Of a stretch of DNA of 64,000 bases, positions 60,268 through 64,000 are shown piece after piece. How positions within the stretch are numbered: the stretch's first letter is position 1; every line of letters begins with the position of its first letter. Position numbers and translations under genes: made by a program. Below the pieces are notes generated by a model that did no database searches, was not told the DNA's origin, and was given only the letters and a program-made list of their open reading frames with translations. This stretch comes from Candidatus Koribacter versatilis Ellin345 (GTDB lineage: Bacteria > Acidobacteriota > Terriglobia > Terriglobales > Acidobacteriaceae): contig NC_008009.1 in the NCBI RefSeq assembly GCF_000014005.1, positions 5,448,501-5,512,500 of the forward strand, read 5' to 3'.

Positions 60268-61314
60268 GTGGAACCAGTCACCCACTTTCTAACCGGGGCT
60301 TGCCTCGGCCGTGCCGGACTGAACCGCAAGACGGCGCTGGCCACCGTGACGCTGACGCTCGCCGCCGAAGCAGCCGACCTCGATTTCGCGTGGCTTCTGA
60401 AGAGCCGAACCGTCTACTTCGCGCACCATCGCGGCTTCACCCACACGTTCCTTGGCGTTCCGTTCGTTGCAGCATTCGTGCTCGCACTAGTGTGGAGCAT
60501 CCGCTGGGCGTTCCTGAAATTGCGCAACGGACAGACGTTGAAGTCGCGGTTCCCGCGCCCGCCCATCCGCTGGGGAGTGCTGTATCTCTATGCGTGTCTC
60601 GGCGCACTCAGCCACATCCTGCTCGACTACACCAACAACTATGGTGTGCGCCCATTCGCGCCGTTCAATCCGAAGTGGTATTCGCTCAGCATTATCTTCA
60701 TCATTGAACCAATTCTGCTCGCGGCCCTGACAATCGGTTTGGTCATGCCCTCGCTCTTCGGTTTGATCTCGTCTGAAGTCGGCGCGCGGCAGAAAGCTCC
60801 ACGCGGACGTGGCTGGGCAATCTTCGCGTTGCTGGCAATGGTGTCGTACTGGAGCGTTGCCGAGTTCGAGCATAATCGCGCGATCTCCGCCATGGAGGCC
60901 GTGGATTACCACGAACAACAGGCCATCAAACTCAACGCCAGCCCGGTGTGGATGAACCCCTTCCAGTGGACAGGCACCGTCGAGACGCGCGATTTCTTCC
61001 AGACCATGAAGGTTGATTCGCTGACGCCCGAAGTGGATCCCGAAAACCGCGCCACCCTCTACTACAAGCCTCCGGAAACCGACGTCACCCTGGCGGCGAA
61101 GAAGACTTATCTCGGCCGCGTCTATCTCGACTGGGCAATGTTCCCCTTCGTTCAGACCGAGGCGTTGCAAGCGCCGCAGCAAGGAAGCATCGTGCGCTTC
61201 ACCGATCTGCGTTTTGCCCGCCCAGGACAAAAGAGAGTAGGGCTCGGGGCCTGCGTATTTCTTGACCCGCAGTTGCAGCCGATGCCCGGTGGTGGATTTC
61301 GGGATTGTGAGTAG
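60268..61314 (+). CDS. YdjM-type membrane-bound metal-dependent hydrolase
   Basis: The 348-residue protein starts at GTG 60268 and opens MEPVTHFLTGACLGRAGLNR, followed by ADLDFAWL and HHRGFTHTFLGVPFVAAF, the His/Asp pattern of PF04307 membrane proteins (YdjM, LexA-regulated in E. coli). Four to five hydrophobic helices lie within 1-200; the C-terminal 130 residues are soluble and specific to this protein. The catalytic activity is inferred from the family. It is probably co-transcribed with the lipid kinase. Confidence 0.88.
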   Translation: MEPVTHFLTGACLGRAGLNRKTALATVTLTLAAEAADLDFAWLLKSRTVYFAHHRGFTHTFLGVPFVAAFVLALVWSIRWAFLKLRNGQTLKSRFPRPPIRWGVLYLYACLGALSHILLDYTNNYGVRPFAPFNPKWYSLSIIFIIEPILLAALTIGLVMPSLFGLISSEVGARQKAPRGRGWAIFALLAMVSYWSVAEFEHNRAISAMEAVDYHEQQAIKLNASPVWMNPFQWTGTVETRDFFQTMKVDSLTPEVDPENRATLYYKPPETDVTLAAKKTYLGRVYLDWAMFPFVQTEALQAPQQGSIVRFTDLRFARPGQKRVGLGACVFLDPQLQPMPGGGFRDCE

Positions 61315-61414
61315 GAACGGGACTGAGTTTCACGATAGGAAAAGAGATTTGACCGATTTACTTGACGCGAAATCGCCGGCGTTCAACAATGCAAGTTACG
61401 ACTTCGAGGTGAAC

Positions 61415-61948
61415 ATGTTGGCAATTCTGTTTGTGCTGCTCGCAATTGGGTCCCGTTTCCTTGTCGCGATGAATCCTGGGCATTGGTGGGCATTTACGCC
61501 GCTCGTGGCTTCCCTGCTGTTTTTCGGCGCCAAGATGCCGCGCAAGTACATCTGGGCCCCCGTCGCCGCGCTGGCTGTGACCGATCTCCTGCTCTCGAAG
61601 TTCGTGTACGGCTACGGCTTCACCGCCGACCTGCTAGTGAGCTGGGCTTTCTACATCGCCTGCGCGTGGCTGGGCTCGGCCATGCTGCGCGAGAATACGA
61701 ACCCGTCACGGCTGGTAGTGGCGAGCTTGAGCTCATCGGTATCGTTCTTCATCCTGAGTAACCTGGCGGTGTGGGCGACCTACTCCATGTACCCGCACAA
61801 CTTCACCGGTTTGACCGACTGCTTCGTGAAGGCGATCCCGTTCTACCGCAATCAGCCGGTGGCCGACCTGCTCTTCACGGCGGTGTTCTTCAGTGTGCCG
61901 ATGATGCTGGAATCCCTGCGCGGACACGAGAACAAAGTCGCAGCGTAA
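61415..61948 (+). CDS. DUF6580-like small membrane protein
   Basis: From ATG 61415 (five bases after GAGG) the product is 177 residues with five membrane helices: MLAILFVLLAIGSRFLVAM, WWAFTPLVASLLFFGA, YIWAPVAALAVTDLLLS, LLVSWAFYIACAWLG and VVASLSSSVSFFILSNLAVWA. The motif NFTGLTDCFVKAIPFYRNQP near the C terminus is typical of a family annotated as putative transporters. The substrate is unknown. A terminator follows. Confidence 0.82.
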   Translation: MLAILFVLLAIGSRFLVAMNPGHWWAFTPLVASLLFFGAKMPRKYIWAPVAALAVTDLLLSKFVYGYGFTADLLVSWAFYIACAWLGSAMLRENTNPSRLVVASLSSSVSFFILSNLAVWATYSMYPHNFTGLTDCFVKAIPFYRNQPVADLLFTAVFFSVPMMLESLRGHENKVAA

Positions 61949-61968
61949 ATCTCTTCGCTGGAACAGAA

Positions 61969-61995
61969 GGCCGGAGAAATCCGGCCTTTTCCTTT
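61969..61995 (+). terminator. Terminator after the DUF6580-like gene
   Basis: GGCCGGA, loop GAAA, TCCGGCC and then TTTTCCTTT, starting 21 bases after the stop; seven perfect pairs and a stable GNRA-type loop. Confidence 0.88.
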
Positions 61996-62012
61996 GTCCG
62001 AAATATCCCATA

Positions 62013-62079
62013 CACCACAGAGGCGCAGAGGGCTTGAGAAGAAAACCTTAAACCTCTGTGCCTCTGAGTCTCCGTGGTG
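62013..62079. repeat. Palindromic CACCACAGAGG dispersed repeat
   Basis: CACCACAGAGGCGCAGAGG at the left faces CCTCTGTGCCTCTGAG, then TCTCCGTGGTG at the right, so this copy of the ACCACxxAGG family forms one imperfect inverted repeat with a central AAGAAAACCTTAAA. A 20-base direct duplication (62089-62108 and 62109-62125) follows and runs into the stop codon of the next gene. Confidence 0.75.
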
Positions 62080-62119
62080 AATGTCGTACAGAAGAGGATC
62101 TACTTTTTCAGAAGAGGAT

Positions 62120-62758
62120 CTACTTCTTCGCCATTTCAATCTGCGCTTCCACAGTTTCAACGGCGCGCCCACGACGGATCAGCCACCAAACCAGCAGCGC
62201 GGCTGCGATGACGGCCAGCACGATGAGCTTGGTCTTCATATGCCCGTGCATGATGAACTCGACCACGCCGGGGCCGAATTTGATCGTCAGGAAAGAGAGA
62301 ATGAGGAAGCGCGCCATGCGTCCAGTGAAGATGCCAAGCAGGAAACGCCACACGCTCATCTCCGCGACGCCGGCGGCCAGCACGAACAGCTTGAAGGGCG
62401 TAGGCGGCGGGAGTATGGCCGGCAGCGCAAGGGTAAGGAATTCGCTCTTCTCGAAGCGAGCGTGGATTTTTTCGAAGCGCTCCCGTCCGATGCGCTTTAC
62501 CAGGAGCTCTTCCCCACCTTTGTAGCCGATCCCGTAAACCACGAGACTGCCGAGCGCTGACCCAATGGCGCCCATAAAGCAGTAAAGAAGAAAGCGTGAA
62601 CGGTCGGCCCAAACAAACTGGGCAACGACGAAATCGAGCGGCATACCCAGGGCGGCAGCGTCGAGAGCTGCGATAGCTAGAACGCCCCAAGGTCCCCACG
62701 GCAAAAGGATCCCGAGCAGGGCTTTGTACTTGGCGAATATGGCTTTAATCGGCTTCAC
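62120..62758 (-). CDS. VTT-domain (DedA/YqaA-like) membrane protein
   Basis: The 212-residue protein has four to five membrane helices. The first block (WGPWGVLAIAALDAAALGMPLDFVVA) and the later re-entrant LPAILPPPTPFKLFVLAAGVAEMSVWRFLLG are typical of the VTT/DedA superfamily. Gly-rich GAIGSALGSLVVYGIGYKGG connects them. DedA relatives help recycle lipid carriers and hold membrane potential; the exact role here is unknown. The stop lies inside a 20-base tandem duplication. Confidence 0.88.
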   Translation of the reverse strand: MKPIKAIFAKYKALLGILLPWGPWGVLAIAALDAAALGMPLDFVVAQFVWADRSRFLLYCFMGAIGSALGSLVVYGIGYKGGEELLVKRIGRERFEKIHARFEKSEFLTLALPAILPPPTPFKLFVLAAGVAEMSVWRFLLGIFTGRMARFLILSFLTIKFGPGVVEFIMHGHMKTKLIVLAVIAAALLVWWLIRRGRAVETVEAQIEMAKK

Positions 62759-62797
62759 GGGACGAAACTTCTATTGTACGGGAGGCCTGACGGACGG

Positions 62798-63198
62798 CTA
62801 TTTCGGCGAGATCTGGTTGTCGTCGTGAGGGCAGTTGTTCTGCACCGGCCGGTTCCGCAGAAATTCTTCGAGGGCCACGATCAGGCGGGCGGGATCGGTC
62901 ATGTCCACATTGGCGTCGGCCCAGGGCGCCTGCTCCGGTTCACCGCGATGATAGACATGCAGGATCAGGAGGTCGGGACAATCCTGACGAATCTCGCGCA
63001 AGAGTCTGTCGCGGTCGGCGAAGGGGACACTGTTGTTCACGATGAGCGCCGTGACGCGATCATTGTGGAGGAGTTGGAGAATGTCATCCGGAGTCTTCGG
63101 AGTGATTACACGGTAGCCCGACGCAGAGAGCATCTGATTGCGTTTCAAGGTTTCAGCGGCGTCGGCGGTCAGCGTTGCAATCGTCAGTCGGGTCGAGG

Positions 63199-63202
<4 letters not shown>
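62798..63202 (-). CDS. Pseudo-receiver protein without the phospho-acceptor Asp
   Basis: The 134-residue product has the length and strand-helix order of a receiver (TIATLTADAAETLKRNQMLSASGYRVI, then VTALIVNNSVPFADRDRLLREIR) but the acidic pocket is absent (TLTAD instead of VDDD) and the phospho-Asp is N56/N57. The last 20 residues are an unusual N-N-C-P-H-D-D-N-Q tail. It overlaps the upstream receiver gene by 4 bases, so the two are made together. It may be an unphosphorylated partner. Confidence 0.82.

Positions 63203-64000
<798 letters not shown>

Overview
The window looks like a chromosomal segment from an acidobacterium, most likely a soil member of Terriglobia close to Candidatus Koribacter. 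This is inferred from the roughly 58-60 % GC, a PadR regulator paired with an 'acidobacterial duplicated orphan permease' (ADOP), many secreted TPR proteins, and several intergenic hairpin repeat families. No sequence search was possible.

Layout. 1-9018 (mostly minus strand): a truncated secreted TPR protein, a dGTPase-like HD hydrolase, a 717-residue TPR protein, then a tightly coupled four-gene operon (9018 down to 4788) of one multi-pass GT-C-like membrane protein and three exported proteins, ending in a clear terminator. 9309-19740 (plus strand): an exopolysaccharide-type locus with a 1404-residue TPR/beta-barrel exporter, glycosyltransferase, degenerate nucleotidyltransferase/left-handed-helix protein, STAS protein without the phospho-serine, flippase, ParB-motif protein, Gln/Pro-rich exported protein and thymidylate-kinase-like protein. 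19827-25817: zinc metallopeptidase, a small zinc-ribbon-like protein, a repeat-rich stretch, and an AT-richer accessory island with a GHKL ATPase facing a nucleotidyltransferase/TIM-barrel pair.

25875-44513: purF and purL separated by a tandem hairpin array, mazEF, padR-ADOP, selB-trmFO, two orphan MacB-type permeases, a membrane protein and der. 44671-52900: DinG-like helicase, DUF4126 protein, GNAT, LysR, a haem-protein pair (mono-haem plus penta-haem), a DUF309 protein and a HAF-like exported protein. 53022-54982: queD-queE-queC for 7-deazaguanine (queuosine) synthesis. 55022-64000: a TPR protein, molybdenum cofactor genes moeA, moaC and mog with a receiver-DUF4388 regulator among them, a lipid kinase, membrane proteins, a receiver/pseudo-receiver pair and the start of ligA.

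The best candidates for something undescribed are the 22.4-25.8 kb GHKL/nucleotidyltransferase/TIM-barrel island, the unusual composition of the polysaccharide locus, the covarying hairpin repeat families, the tandem array that copies the end of purL, and the receiver gene that seems to need a CTG start. Housekeeping calls are firm; roles for the accessory genes are inference.
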